Source: Davidsoniella eucalypti (Eukaryota; Ascomycota; Sordariomycetes; Microascales; Ceratocystidaceae). From it: a stretch of DNA of 64,000 bases. The stretch is taken from the NCBI GenBank assembly GCA_004009845.1, contig RMBW01000051.1, forward strand, positions 152,907 through 216,906, given 5' to 3'. Below, piece by piece: positions 1-12,852 of this stretch. Made by a program: the position numbers and the translations under genes. Position 1 is the stretch's first letter. Every line of letters starts with the position of its first letter. A model generated the notes under the pieces. It did no database searches. It saw only the letters and a program-made list of their open reading frames with translations, and was not told the DNA's origin.

Positions 1-3000
1 TCACATTGTCTACAGACGTTCTTGGTTGTTAATTGGGATGACAGCTGTAATTTCCCGGTATGAAAGTTTAGGAACCATGAGTAAAATGACATGCCCATCA
101 AACGTTTATCAAGACGGCATTGCTATTCTCGAGGCCGGTTCAGAAAATCGCTATACAGAATCCCAGGTGTTGATTGGTACGGCTTTGCCGCTAGTTAATG
201 TCTATCACAGCTGATATATGTACAAAGTCAATGATATAGTAGTGGATATCACTAAATGGGAATGCTGTAAGATGCGAGTTGTACCTCCATCCAGACCATC
301 ATTCGAAGACATGAACAAAACGAAAACACCACTTAGTCTTCAGGCGGCCCTAGATATGGAAAAAATTGCGTGCTGGAAACATGATCGCCTCAAGTGATGT
401 ATATAGATCCTGTTTCTTAACTGTCTCTATTCCTTTCTGTAAGGCATATCATCTTTGTCTTGTATTCCTCGCTCTCTGAATCGGTTCTATCTGGAAACCT
501 CAAAAGTACCCCGCCTACAGTCAATACCCGAGACATACAGTGCCAGACAGAGTCGGAAAGCTGTCGCATGAAGGGGCATTGCTTGTACAGATGTAGTTGT
601 ATTTATCTAGGAGAGTCGGGTGTAACACAAAGCCCCATCCGAGGATGAAGGTGGGCTGATGGGCATTTCAAGATTATTTCTAGAATTTCCTGGTCGAGTC
701 GCCAGTACTGGATATTAATCAGTCTCCATAGCGGTGAATCTATTGCCATATCTGCATTGGTATCTTGTACGTTTTATGACACTAAGGTATAACTCTACTA
801 TGTCAAAACGAATAACAAAAAGCGTTACCACATGATATCTCTCAATTCCAAGTGCCATTGTCGCTTGAAAGACTTTAACGTTACCAGTTAGTATATCACT
901 GCCCAAATGAGCATCGATACATAACCGTCATTGTTATGTGCTATGTACATAGCGTTGTTTCATTAACGATACCACGGCGCATTCACCTATGATGATATAT
1001 CAGGGCTTCACTGGAGCTTATAATAGTTGCTAGGAATAGCTGTCCTCGCATCATATTATAGATAGAACTTTCCCTCACTAGTATCTGTGTGAGTTCGGCA
1101 ACCAAGTAGGCTTTACAATCGTCGTCTAATAGAATGTGCAGTAAATAGAACTTCGTGTGTCATACTTGATATATGTAACATGACATCCCACTACTGTACA
1201 ACCATAAAGCAACATCGATGAATCGAGATGTTACTAGTTGACAATGTCTTCCATCTTGTATCCTTTTTGTGTAACTATACAATATGCTTCCTTTAGTATT
1301 GCCCTACAATCTCTCCCCATGGTCCTGGAATACAACTCAGCACCCCTTTCGTTTTCTGGTACCAACTGCCAAAGACCAGCCCTTGGTCCTAGATATGTAA
1401 TCATGTCCAACGCATGTCAATATATTCAACGCCACAATCTATTCTGGAAGATTGTGATATTACGAAGGCGTATTGATAGCGCCAGCAGTAGATAAAAGAG
1501 TAGCAAGATGTTATTTGATGGCTGTGCCGCTTCCACAAGATAGAACAAAATGTATGGCGTCTGACTCCCGTGTGATATGTGATAATACATGCTCATACTA
1601 CAGCTTTTATTGATGCAAGCAGATAAGAACTAACCTATTTATGGCGAGCTCTATCACCTGTGATGAGAAGTTACAACAGATAGTAAACCCGTTCTTTGGC
1701 ATTACAAGGACACACGATGGCACGGGAAAAGGAAGCAAAGTCCCAATTCACGAAATGTAAAACAATGAAAAGTTTCCGAGATAGACCAAGGAGGAAATCA
1801 AGGGTTTAGCGATAAGAACAAGAAGAAACTAAAAGGCCAAAAAAGCGAGATGAGTGGATTTAAGGGTTAGAAAAGGGATAAACTGTTTAAAGGAAACACC
1901 ACACAGTTGTACAGTCAAAACAATGTTTCTATATTTAGGCACACAACACGATGTATACTCGGGAGGACGAGCCCCACGTAGTTCCCTAAAAAGGCAGTTG
2001 AGTTTAGATGAAGGGGAAGAGCATGAGAAAAAGAAGGTGGAATGCAAGAATAGGGAGAGCTTTTGAGAACAGATGGAAGATTCGGTTATATAGTGACATA
2101 TAACTAGATTGTATTTTTATTATTATATATATAGATGTTCAATTTGGCGGGCAATGTTTTAGTCCCGTAATGTTTCTGTTCTGTTATTTATTGATTCGAA
2201 GCGAGCATAATAATGAACTCTGATTCAAGCAAGCGTCAAAAACAGAAACGGCGGCAGACTACAAAGATGTGTTCGTCAACATAAAGATCGCAATATTCAA
2301 CGGGGGAGGGGGAAGGAAAGAGGGGAATAAAGAAAGTGGGATTGGAAAAATAAGAGGTTCTTGATCTTGGGTTAGAAGCCAAGGCCCTAGTCTGTAGCAG
2401 ATTTGGGCGTCGTCATTTAGGGAACTAAAGGTTACGGGGGTAGGGCATAGATAGATGTAGCTAAAGTTAATAGAAAACAAGGAAGAATTGAAGAACTCCC
2501 TAGAAGAAGGGCTGGATAGAAGTTATCTTTTGGAAGCCTCTGATTTATTATATGCTATACGAGGAAGCCTGCAACTACGAGAGTAAAGACAACTATATAT
2601 TGCTGTGCTATTTATATGTATGCCAGTTTTATGTGACGGGAAGTTAGGACAAGAGAGTGATGAAAGGAATGAGAGCCAAGGAAGAATGATGATGGCAACA
2701 AGGAAAGGTCGAGGATGAGGGAAGACGAACACGATCTCTACCGTGGGGTCGATTGGATGAGATGCATACGAATGTAATCCAGCGGCGCAGACAAAGAGAA
2801 GAATCGGTGAAGATGGATGGGAAGGAGGGGGCAGAAGAAAGAGCGGGAGCCTTCCTTGTTCTTTTCTTGTCTATTATCTCTTGATAGACCATTATTCGTT
2901 CATTATTTAACTGACAATCGAGTTCATTATTATCGTTGAAGTTATGCTAGCTAGGCTCTATTGGGGAAGAATTGATGTGTCTATATTTTTTTGTCTTTTG

Positions 3001-4557
3001 ATATTGCACGTATTATATAAAAATGGGCTGGGCTGCAGCTAAACGGGGAAAAAAGTAGGTTAAAGAGAGGAAAAGAAGATTGTCTAGCACAGCCTCAACG
3101 GAGAAAGAGATGAAGCCGAGTCCTAAGATATTACGAGCAGATTTCGTTGAAGGGCTTTCGTATTCTTGGTTTACTTGAATTTGCATTGTTTAGGAACGCA
3201 ATCAACGGATTTGGTTGTGGTTCGTTAGTTTGATAAGTCTATGTGTTAGTTAGATATGTAGCAAGTATTTAGTAGTATGACTGCTGTGATATTGAAACGA
3301 GAGGGCGAGGCCAGTATTCAGAGACAAGAAACGAAATAAGAACTACAAGAATAGAGAGAGTCTATCGGACTGCCGGGACGCTCGGCACGGCCACTTTTTC
3401 TTCTATTTATTTGGTTCTTTTCTTGGGGCGCCCACGAGAAGAAGGTAGAGAAAGACAAGGCAATATCGAGGATATAAAATATAATTGTAGTACTGTAGCA
3501 AAGTAGACAAAACGCCCGTACAGAGTGTGCGGCGTCAGCCAAAGATTCCTTCTCTTTTTCTAGTTGTCTTCTTTTTTTTCCAACGGGTTCTTTTGTATGA
3601 CAAGAATGAAATATCGAATTAGATGACATAAGTGAGCCTACTTTTTTCTCGTTTCCGTGATGTTTCAAGGGCCTTTTAGAAGGCTCGACAGGGCGATTTA
3701 GTGATGGAGGGGGTACGAAATAGCGGGCAATCGGTTCTTAACCTTATATTCCGGCTAATTGTTTAGTTTATTCTGACGCGGCCCGCCACCAACGATGGTA
3801 CAGTTGTGCTGAATCAATTCATAGAATTCACTATTATACGCACCAGGCTTAGTTAGCTGATGAACTAGACTATTTGACCTGAAGCTTTTAGTTGACTTGA
3901 AAAGAAGATTTGCTGACGGAACAAGCGATAACAAGAGCCCTGCAAAATTCCAGCGATCGTCATCGTCTGCCTCGGCCACTATTTCCATCAGCAACGTCAT
4001 TATCGTCGATATCTGCTTCTGCCTGCTGTTGCGTCTTGTTATTCTTCCATCTGACGGTCTCAGAAGCTAGCGGCGCTTTTGCGGGCAGAAACAACTGCTG
4101 CCAATACAATTTTGAGTCTCCCAGTTGGTCGTTTTCTATCTATCCGCCTACTAAATATCCATCTCGTTTACTCAACCGCCAACTTTCCCGCTTGTCGTCT
4201 ATTTCCATCTTTCTCTTCTCTCTTGCATCTGCGTACATTCTTTGCTCTCTTGTCACGCAAATTCTTTGTTCCATCGTTGCTCGCCAAAGCACGGCCAGCT
4301 GCAGCCCTTTGTTTTTTTGTTTTTTTGCCCGTTACCAGAATCTTAGGCCAAACAGGGCCTGTCTTGAAAATACTAGTGAGCCAAAAGCAAGAAATAAAGC
4401 TATAGTCTTCTCTGGATAGGGCACACAAGAAAAAAAGAAAAAAAGAACTGAGAGTCAGCTGAAAGAACCCGTGCCATAAGAGATTAGGTTCTGGGGAGCA
4501 AGAAAAGAACAGAAGAAACAGAAGAAACAAAAAAAGAGCCCGTCTCTTCGCGCCGCC
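1..4557. other. Gene-poor left flank and leader of the Gln-rich gene
   Basis: I see no convincing gene in this stretch. Open frames are short (at most about 170 codons), lack recognisable motifs and have no plausible intron structure linking them. The first 2 kb has no strong base bias. From about 2.3 to 3.7 kb the plus strand is purine-rich with scattered runs of A and G. The segment from about 3.95 to 4.42 kb is C/T-rich on the plus strand, which in ascomycetes is typical of a promoter and 5' leader, so it probably belongs to the gene starting at 4558. No tRNA, rRNA or transposon coding motif was recognised. Confidence 0.5.
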
Positions 4558-6296
4558 ATGGGCAAAGGCTTCCGCTTCACGCTGCGTCATGGCAACAAAT
4601 CCCAAAACACCTTAGACACCAGCTCCCAGGCCGAGTCGGCTTCTGATGCGGCGGTAGCCTCGTCGTCTTCGGCGTCGATTCCCGGGCCGCCTTCAGCCTC
4701 GGCGTCAGCCTCGTCGATGCCGTCGTCGTCGCCAAATATGCAGCAGTTCCACGACGATATCGGTGCCGTGCCGCTACCAACGCCCGGGAAACAGAGCCTA
4801 AACCAAGCCCTGAACCAGGGCCTAAACCCGCCTCTAGGCTACAGTGGCCAGGCCCACCCAGCGCATCCAGGCCATATGCTGTCAGGCCCACCAGGCCCTG
4901 CCGACCGCAGTGGACTAGGCGCTGGAATAGGCTCTGGGGCACTGAACAGTGCTGTAGCTACCCCTCATCTCCAGCCAGCCTTGTCCGAGGAGCAGCAGCA
5001 TCCAGGGTCTCTTTTAGTGCAGCACCCGCAACAATTAGCGCCTTCGCCTTCATCAGCTTCAGCAGCTTCTTCGCAGCAATATCTGGAACAATACCAACAG
5101 CAGCACCAGCAGCAACAGCAGCAGCAACAAGGAGAATATCACCAACAATACCAACAACAGCAACAGCAACAGCAGCAGCAACAGCAGCTCCCTGCTGCCC
5201 CGCAAACCCCCCGGAGTTACAGTGGCCCATACACGGCCCAACAGCACCAGCACCAGCAACATCAAGAGTTTCAGCTGCAGCAACAGCGCAACAACGGCTT
5301 TGATGAAAAGCCTCTGCGCTATTCTTTGTCTGAGGCACTAAAAGACGAGCTCTTTTACGAACAACAGCACCAAGACTATCAGCAACACCAAGAGTACCAA
5401 CAGCAGCAGCAGGCCCAATATCACGACACCCCCCATCTCGCTGCTCCACCGTCGCCCAATCCGAAGCTTGCCCAGCAATCGCCCGAGCAACAACCCGCTC
5501 AGGAGAAACGCTCGTCCGCCCGCAAGTTCAACTTCCGCAATCTTATCAAGTCGTCTTCGGGCAGTCAGCGCCATCACGAAAACCCTGTTGCCGTTCAGCA
5601 GCAGCAGCCTCAACAACCTCAGCATAGTCCTAGAAACAGCTCTTCCTCCGGCCCCCCACCAGCGCCTTCATCTTCCTCGGCTGCTGCTCTTTCATTGCTG
5701 ACCGGCGCCTCTTCTGCCGTCTCGCCCAGCGCCCAAAGCCCCTCGGCTTCTTCGTACAACAACATCGGCGGCTTGGCCAGACGCCCTTCCAAGCGAATTT
5801 CTGCCTCTGCTTCCACGTCGCCTAGTCTCCGAACCACACAGCGCTTGTCGTTAGCCAACAGTAGTGAACTACAGCAGAAACAACAACAGCAACTCTCTAC
5901 TCTTGATCAGTGGTCTCAGTCTCAGGCCCATCCGCCAAATCCGCTCTTTATCCAGCAGCAGCAGCAACTACAATCCTCTCCGAACCACCCCGGCGTCGGC
6001 GACTTTGATACCCAGCAACAGCAAGGCCAATACAGAAGGAACTCTGCTTCTAGCCAGCAACAGCAGCAACAACAATATATGCTACAGCAGCAGCAGCAGC
6101 AGCAACAACAACAGCAACAGCAGCACAACCAACATCGTCCTTCTTTGTCTGGTCAGCCTATCTCGTCGTCTTCTACCATCAACAATAACAACACTGCTAC
6201 CCATCATCCAGACTCTCTTCTATATTCTGACGACCCTCAGCAAAAGCCCAAGGCCAACACCAACGGCAGCTTCGTCCCCTATCAACAGTTACCGTC

Positions 6297-6332
<36 letters not shown>

Positions 6333-8082
6333 TCCGCAACAATTGCTGCCGCAGAAAGCGCCCCCAAACCAGACTACTATCCCGTACTCTGCTTCTGGAC
6401 AACAACACCTACAACACCCCTCTACCGCATCTTTGCACGAGAGTCTCAACGATACGGTTTCGCAGTTTTCCCGAGACTCGCCCGTAGACTCACTACCCTC
6501 GCTCAATCTGACCACGCCAACTCCTACCGCCTACCGCCCCCAACTCTCTCTCGATTTTCCCCCAGATCAACGCCAGCAGCAGCAACAGCAAAAGCAGCAA
6601 CAAGCTCCCCAGTCTCTGGCTTCGTCCCAACCGCCACGCCACTCTACCGAGATCGATAACATAAACCGCAGTATCGACTCGTTGCAGTCCCAGAACCAGG
6701 GCCAGAATCAGAATCAACCTGACTCTTCACCCTCGGCTGCTCCCAACCCACAGACTCTTCCATATCGCCCCGGTGTACCGTCGCCCGGCCAAGCCCAGCC
6801 ACAGTCCCAGCCCTTCCAACCCTCTCAGCAACCCGGGCAGCCATCTGTCCCTGATACTAGCCAGTCCCGCGACGACCCTCCCACCTACCAATCCAACGAG
6901 CACACTCCAGCGTACGAAGGCGCCATCCTCGAATCAGACCGAGCTAGCCCCCAGTCCTTCGCCATGGAGTCCGAAGACAAGCTCAAGGAAATCAGTAAGT
7001 CACCTCTCTTAGTGTGCGCACCCCTCGTTAGATGTACAAGTAACTAAATACTTCTTCCCGTCTTCTACAGCCGGCAAATACAAGAATGTCAAGCAGCTGT
7101 ATTTCAAAGGCAAAAAGGATATCGTAGCTCTTACAGGCCAGGTCGAACACCTGCAGAATGCCCTCGCCAATCAGCGCATGTCCAAGTCCCGTACCGCTCT
7201 CGACGACAGTGAATACGTTACACGCTTCACTCGCTTACAGGGCGCCATCACGAACCTGGCTTTCCTTATCCGTAAGGACTGGCGCCAGCTTCCCGCCTGG
7301 ATTCAGCCCTTTGTCAGTGCCGATGGCTTGAAGACCGGCAAGCAGGAAATGACTGCTGTTGGCCGCGCCATCATCACCGAGTGGCTATACACCAACCTGT
7401 TCCAGAAGTGCTTCCATCCTGGCCTGGACATGACCCTTAGCGAGAGCCTCAAGAATATTGATTTGAACTTACGCAAGCCAGACTATACCTTCACCAGCCA
7501 GGAGGAATGGGAGGCCCTCACCTCCAAGATTGTCAGCTGGCGCATGGCTACTTTGGAGGGCCTCCGTGGTATACTTCAAACGCCTAAAGCTGAAGAGAAT
7601 CGCCTCAATTTCATTGACCAGAAGCGCGGCGAGCTCGTGTCTCTGCTACACAGCTATCTAGTGCAGCCACCGCCCGATGTCGGCGGCAGTGTACAGACGA
7701 TTGTTGAGCTTGCCGTGGGAATTTCCCTAAACCTACCCATGGAGAGTCGTGATGTTGCCGTCATCTTCCCACAGCCTTATGACATAGTAAATCCTCAGAC
7801 TTATGAAGTCGAGAAGACTCCACTACCGCCGTTGAAGCTCGAGGTTGATGTACCGCCTTCCGATGAAGATGCAGGTAGTAAGGGAGACAAGGACAAGAAA
7901 AAGGGTAAGTCTTTTGTTACTCGTCATGATGGTTTTGTTACATCTATACATTTTACTAACAACATATTTCCCGTCTTACAGTTGCTGTTGATCCAGGTCT
8001 GGTCCGATTCGCCGGCTTTGTTGGTGTCGAAGTCCGTGGCCGTCAAGTCCTTATACATGCTCCCGTATGGACTATTGGGTGA
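4558..8082 (+). CDS. Large glutamine-rich protein with conserved fungal C-terminal domain (function unknown)
   Basis: I read three exons, 4558-6994, 7071-7904 and 7982-8082, giving about 1123 residues. Both introns have GTAAGT donors and ACAG acceptors, and the phases join cleanly. The start ATG has a strong context (CGCCGCCATGG). Residues 1-780 are low complexity: Ser/Ala/Pro-rich stretches with many uninterrupted or nearly uninterrupted Gln runs encoded by mixed CAG and CAA, plus a basic patch near residues 320-340 (KRSSARKFNFRNLIK). The last 300 residues are ordered, rich in Trp, Leu and Lys, beginning GKYKNVKQLYFKGKKDIVAL and including DWRQLPAWIQPFV; they resemble a conserved domain of unknown function in filamentous fungi. 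A Lys/Asp-rich linker precedes a short final exon ending HAPVWTIG. I cannot name a function; the Gln-rich part suggests a prion-like or scaffold protein. The gene model is strong, the role is not known. Confidence 0.85.
5073..6340 (+). repeat. Mixed CAG/CAA polyglutamine tracts
   Basis: Several coding trinucleotide tracts lie here, the clearest around 5085-5190, 5395-5415, 6055-6125 and 6295-6330. Codons alternate between CAG and CAA, which stabilises the length at DNA level compared with pure CAG. They encode Gln runs of roughly 8-13 residues in the low-complexity part of the protein. Confidence 0.85.
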
Positions 8083-8640
8083 ACAAAATCTTTTTGTTTC
8101 TATATTTTTTTCTTTTCATCTGTTTGATATCTTGATGCCATCTTTCTCATTATATTCCTTTTTGCTTCTTTCTTGCTAAAAAATCCCCTTTTTGCTTTCT
8201 GATGTTTTGTATTCTCTTTTATGTCAAATGCCATCGATTCTTTCTTCGTTTATGCTTCGCTTTTTTTTTTTGGTTTAATGTTCTATCTTTCATGTTTGGT
8301 TTCAGCTACTATGTCGTCTTGTTATATATGACGTGGTCGTTTCTATGGAACTTGATTAAATTTATTGAGCATATTATTTAGGGTTTATGTATTTATCTAG
8401 GGGTTAGTAATTTTTTGTTTTTTTCTTGGTGTGTTCACCGCTTTCTATTGAAGCTAATTCTGCCACACCCCGCCATGAAGTTTGATGACGAAACAAACTT
8501 CGATGAAAGAGCAGTCTTTAACTTACGTTGAGAGATTATATTAATTTGTTTTTCGGTTGCTTAATGAATAACAGCAACTTTTTAAAAGAAAAGAAAACTT
8601 CCTAGAGAACAAACAAAATATTACGATATCTATAAAAGAA
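8083..8640. other. Intergenic: 3' UTR of the Gln-rich gene and promoter of the EFM4-like gene
   Basis: T-rich on the plus strand just after the stop codon (8083-8450), as expected for a 3' UTR. The remainder is AT-rich and directly upstream of the methyltransferase start. No coding sequence is seen. Confidence 0.6.
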
Positions 8641-9651
8641 ATGCCAACTACAACGACGGAAGATGGTGGTTCAAAGCCAGCATATCTCGATCCATCTAAG
8701 CTTGGAACACGTGAATAGTGAGTGATTCTATTGCGATACAAACTTGTATATGTAATGAAAGAATGCAAACTAACTGGTTCTCATGTCAAATTTGTTTCCT
8801 ATAGCTGGGACTCGTTATACATTCGAGAAAAGTCGAATAATGAAGTCGACGCCGATGACCAAGGAACCGTTTGGTTCGATGATTCCAACGCAGAAGAGAA
8901 AGTTTTGAGATTCTTGAAATCACGGACTGGCGATGAACCTATACAATGTATTTCCAAAACCGAAGAAGACGAATCGGAAGAAGAAGAAGAAGAAGAAGAA
9001 GACGACACAGAGACGGAGAAGAACAGAGATTTGACATATAAATCAACTTCTTTTCTCGATCTTGGATGTGGAAATGGTTCGTTCCTGTTCAGTCTCCGTA
9101 AAGCCGGCTTCGCAGGCCCGTGTATCGGGATAGACTATTCCCAAGCATCCATCGACTTCGCCATCCAAATCTCCTCGTGCCAAAACCTCTCTACCGACTT
9201 CCGAGTGAATTTCACAAAATGGGATCTCCTCAAAGGAGAATACGACTCTCTGTTTGCTTCCCTCCCATCATCTACTTCTTCTTGGACACTGTCGGATGGC
9301 TTCGACGTCATTCACGATAAGGGCACTTTCGATGCTGTTTCTTTGAATAGTGAAATAGATCCCGTGTCGGGGTTGAGGGTTTGCGAAACTTATGCGAGAC
9401 GTGTTATTCGTCTTGTTAAAGTCGGCGGTATTCTTGTTATTACTAGCTGTAATTGGACGGAAAAGGAATTGATTTCTTGGTTCGTTGATATGGAACCGGT
9501 GACTGTTCTAGCTGGTCCTTCTTCGGTAGTGAGAGGTGAGGGTGATACAAAGACTCGTTGGGTCGTTGATGGAAAAGTCAAATACACAGTCTTCAGCTTT
9601 GGTGGTGTTACTGGCCAGACAGTTAGTACCATGTGCTTCCGTAGAGTATAA
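8641..9651 (+). CDS. EFM4: EFM4-type elongation factor lysine methyltransferase
   Basis: Two exons, 8641-8717 and 8805-9651, give 307 residues; the 87-nt intron has a GTGAGT donor, a CTAAC branch site and a TAG acceptor. The N-terminus reads LDPSKLGTREYWDSLY across the splice junction, the diagnostic opening of the EFM4/See1 family, which methylates a lysine of eEF1A in the cytosol using S-adenosylmethionine. Motif I is FLDLGCGNGSFLF (about residue 126), followed by IGIDYSQASI for the adenosine-binding acidic residue, and the family's post-motif HDKGTFDAVSL (about residue 205). An acidic run of about 15 Glu/Asp around residue 100 is a low-complexity insertion between the first helix and the Rossmann core. 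Length fits the family, which is usually 230-310 residues. Eukaryotic METTL10 is the closest animal relative. Identification by motifs is strong. Confidence 0.93.
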
Positions 9652-10102
9652 TACATTGATATAGATTTTCTTCTTTTAGAATCATTTAGAATGTTGGAAA
9701 TGCTGTTCCTGATATATTAGTATGCTATATATATAAACTTACACTCAGTATATTCATTTTGCTGTATGTCCTTGTAGTTACTCCGTAGTCACATGGCTTG
9801 ATGTAAGAAAAGAAAACCATTAATACGTATTTTTGGGGGATATACTACTCTAGACAAAAGTAAGCAACTGTCTTATTCGTTCTTCAACGTTCCAAGGATA
9901 TACGAAGATGGAAGGACAGATCGATAAGCCAATCGACTCCCCATTCCAGCAAATTAATAATAAATAATGATAAAGAGCAAGTGCAGTGAAAAAAAAAGAG
10001 ATAGTATTTGTGTGTATGTGTGTGTGTGCAGACGATAAGAAGAATACAAGAGAGACACTAGAGTGGACTATTGACTCTTATCATGTGCCCCCAAGAGCGA
10101 GT
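9652..10102. other. Convergent intergenic region between EFM4 and PP2A-A
   Basis: AT-rich stretch between two converging genes, so it should hold both 3' UTRs. There is a short TG repeat near 10010-10030. Nothing else is recognised. Confidence 0.6.
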
Positions 10103-12852
10103 TTATTGGTCAGTATTCATCGGCTCACCATCCACTTGGCCTGTCGCGTTATGTGCCGCCGTTGCTGCGTAGAACCGTACATCGACATCATCATCCTGCT
10201 GTAGCTTCTCTAGATTGGGCATGATGCGAGACATGACCAGCTCGTTACCCTTAACTGAAGGGCCCAGCGTCTGGCCCTCCTTCTCTAGTGAGTAGACAGT
10301 ACCCTCCTCCGGTAGCTTCTTTAACACAGTAATAAGTGCGTTGTATGTCTTGGCGACGTTGAAGCGGATGTTAGGGATGTCGTCGAGAACCAACTTGTCC
10401 AGCATCGGCAGAATGTGGGTGGCGATGACGTCAAATGATACAACCGATGAGAGTGTCTACGGTATCTGTTAGTCTTTATTTTCCGTATATTGCTTTTCAT
10501 CTTGTCTATGTAGTATGGAAACTTACGCTGATGGCAAAGCATGTCGTCATACGGTATAGGTAGTTAGGGTGGCTGCCCATGGTCATGACCTTGGGGATAA
10601 TAGTCTCGCTGGCCCATTCCACGCCGAAAACCTCGGTAAGTTTCTGTAAGTTGAGTGTCGCTGCCTCACGGATCGAGAAGACGGTATCACCAAGCCATCC
10701 CATGCAAAGATCTCCAAGCTTCTCGTTGAAGAATTGCACACCGAGTTGGCTAGCCAATAGAGGAATGTACTCGATAATGGCAAGACGCACGCGCCATTGC
10801 TTGTCCTCAGCAAGAGTAACAATAGCAGGGAGAAGAGACTGGGAAAGAAGGTTGATTCCAATGACTGTAAGCCGGTTTTGTGTTAGTGACTAGAGCGATT
10901 AAGCATATACCTTATGTTTCTCATATTTTGGGACTGACCTTGGTTAACAAGCTCTAGCTTAGAGATGATTTGTAGCCGCACGTCAGGGAACTCGTCCTTG
11001 AGCATCTGAATGAAGACAGGCAAAAGGTGATCGATAGTCTCGTCCTTGCCTAGAATAGGAGCCATGCCGCTGATTTGGGTGGCTAGAGCAACTCTGACAT
11101 GTTGCGACGAATCGGACACAAGATCCTCGACTGTGGGCATGACTTCGTGGAGCAGGACTGCATGCTCGATCAGGGAGCAGAAGCCGGGAATCTGGCCAGC
11201 AATGGCAGCGCGGACTTCAGCCTCGTTGTCCTTCAGTAGCTTGACAAAAGAAGGGACCAAATCACGAGCAACAACCTCATCATCAACAGCCTTGGCAATC
11301 TGGCCAGAATATATGAGTTAGTATGGACAGAAGACAACAAGGGAACTAAGAATAGAATTTGATCGGACTTACGGCTTCGAAGTGGTCAGCAACCATGTAA
11401 CGAACACGCCAGCTCTTATCCTCGATCAGCTTCCGCAGAGTGGTGAGCAGAACTCCATGGCTAGCTTGTTGCTCCTTAGGAACAACCTCAGCAATGGCAA
11501 TGAGAACCTCAACTGTCAACAACCGCACACTGTCTTGGTCGTCCTGGGCGAGGTGTGCAAACATGGGTATCATCTCCTCGATAACAATGGACGCGGGCAT
11601 CTCCTTAACGAACTTGGCGAGGTTGTTGGCTGCAGGGCGGCGAACCATCGGGGTATCATCGTGGACAAGAGAGCTGAACTGCTTGCGCAGCTGCTCTTGG
11701 ATGGGCGGAGAAACCTTATTATAGGGGGCGGTATGCAGAGAACAGGCCGACACTTTTGACGTGAACCAGTCGGCTTTGGAGAGGCGAGAGGTGAGAGGAA
11801 CAAAAAAGTCCTCAACTTGGCCGGCAGATAGCTCAGTGCAGATCTTGTTTAAAGACTCAACGGCCTTGTCACGAACAGCAGGCTCTTCAATAGTAGCTAG
11901 ATTCTCGAGCGGCGAAAGCAGCACGTGAGCCCAGCTAGATCCACCCACATACTCAACAAAGGAGCCCAGCTCCTCGCTGAGAGCAACGAGAACCTCGTCC
12001 TCATCCTCGACAGACTCTACAAAGATACCAAGCTAAGGTTAGCGGGGTTCATTGGCGTGATTAATCGGTGTCGGATCGCAAAGCCGGCATGATAACATAC
12101 CATCGAGGAAAGGAATAAGCTCTTCGCGGGTACGATCGGGGCCCAGAGCAAGAGCAATGGTAGAAAGGCGGCGAATGGCGCCTAGACGGAGCACAACGTC
12201 ATCGTGCTGGAGAAAAGAGAATAAAGTATTAGCAGAGTGAGCAGCAAGACAATGCCAAGGGTAGTGCTGATGTTGCTATCATAGACCGTCAAGACGTGAG
12301 GACAGCTAAGGGACGAAGGAGTAGATGATGACGCTAGTCGATCGACTATCTCCGCAACATAGCATCAATGCTTGCGGAAGTATAGACGCGCACACAAGAC
12401 ATTGGCCAAGCATATGGAATATAGATGACGGAAAAACATCAAGCATCTATAGATAGCTAACTTGGCTTTCAGGTGGATGGCCATTGGTCTGCAGCATGTC
12501 ATGAATTGGCAGTAGTCATCACAGAAGCTTTGCGTCAAGACTTATTGAGGGTAGCTGCGTGGGAGGATGATCTCCAAATCAAAGGGAGTTGGCCGGCACT
12601 GGCTACAGCAGTGGCAGCCTTGCCGATGTCTCGATGACGGTGTCGGACAAGGTATGGGGAGACAGTTGTAGTGTAGTGTAGTGCAGCTAAGCGCGATATG
12701 GCGTGTCGAGAATGGCATTGCAAGTGTGACTGGCGACATGTGCGGTGTGTATATTTGCATGAGAGCATGACAGATAGTCGGCGTACCTTGAGCTCATCGA
12801 TCAGCACAGCGATAGGGTAAAACTCGTCGGCGGCGTTTGTGCCCTCGGCCAT
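10103..12852 (-). CDS. TPD3: Protein phosphatase 2A scaffold subunit A (PR65)
   Basis: Six exons read on the minus strand: 12852-12787, 12206-12101, 12016-11373, 11299-10939, 10864-10527 and 10456-10103, giving 622 residues with all phases consistent. The protein opens FYPIAVLIDELK and continues as HEAT repeats throughout, for example LIDELKHDDVVLRLGAIRRL, SKADWFTSKVSAC, VRLQIISKLELVNQ and SIREAATLNLQKLTEVFG. The family member is the horseshoe scaffold that binds the catalytic C subunit and a regulatory B subunit of PP2A, controlling mitosis, morphogenesis and stress signalling. It is slightly longer than the 589-residue animal protein because of a C-terminal extension after the last HEAT repeat. 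Four introns are 70-84 nt, but the first is about 580 nt. Its start lies 1.57 kb from the divergent FRS1 start. Identification is secure. Confidence 0.95.
12207..12786 (-). other. Long first intron of the PP2A-A gene
   Basis: About 580 nt between codon 22 (Lys) and codon 23 (His), with GTACGC donor and CCAG acceptor. The exon joint reads IDELKHDDVV, matching the family's continuous first HEAT repeat, so no coding exon is missing. This is seven to eight times the length of the other introns in the gene. A possible box C/D-like arrangement lies inside it on the same strand (see findings). Confidence 0.8.

Noticed and set aside
5059..6844. Long antisense frames opposite the Gln-rich gene (poly-Leu, poly-Cys, poly-Val products)
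   Set aside because: They are mirror products of the CAG/CAA tracts on the coding strand and have no independent support.
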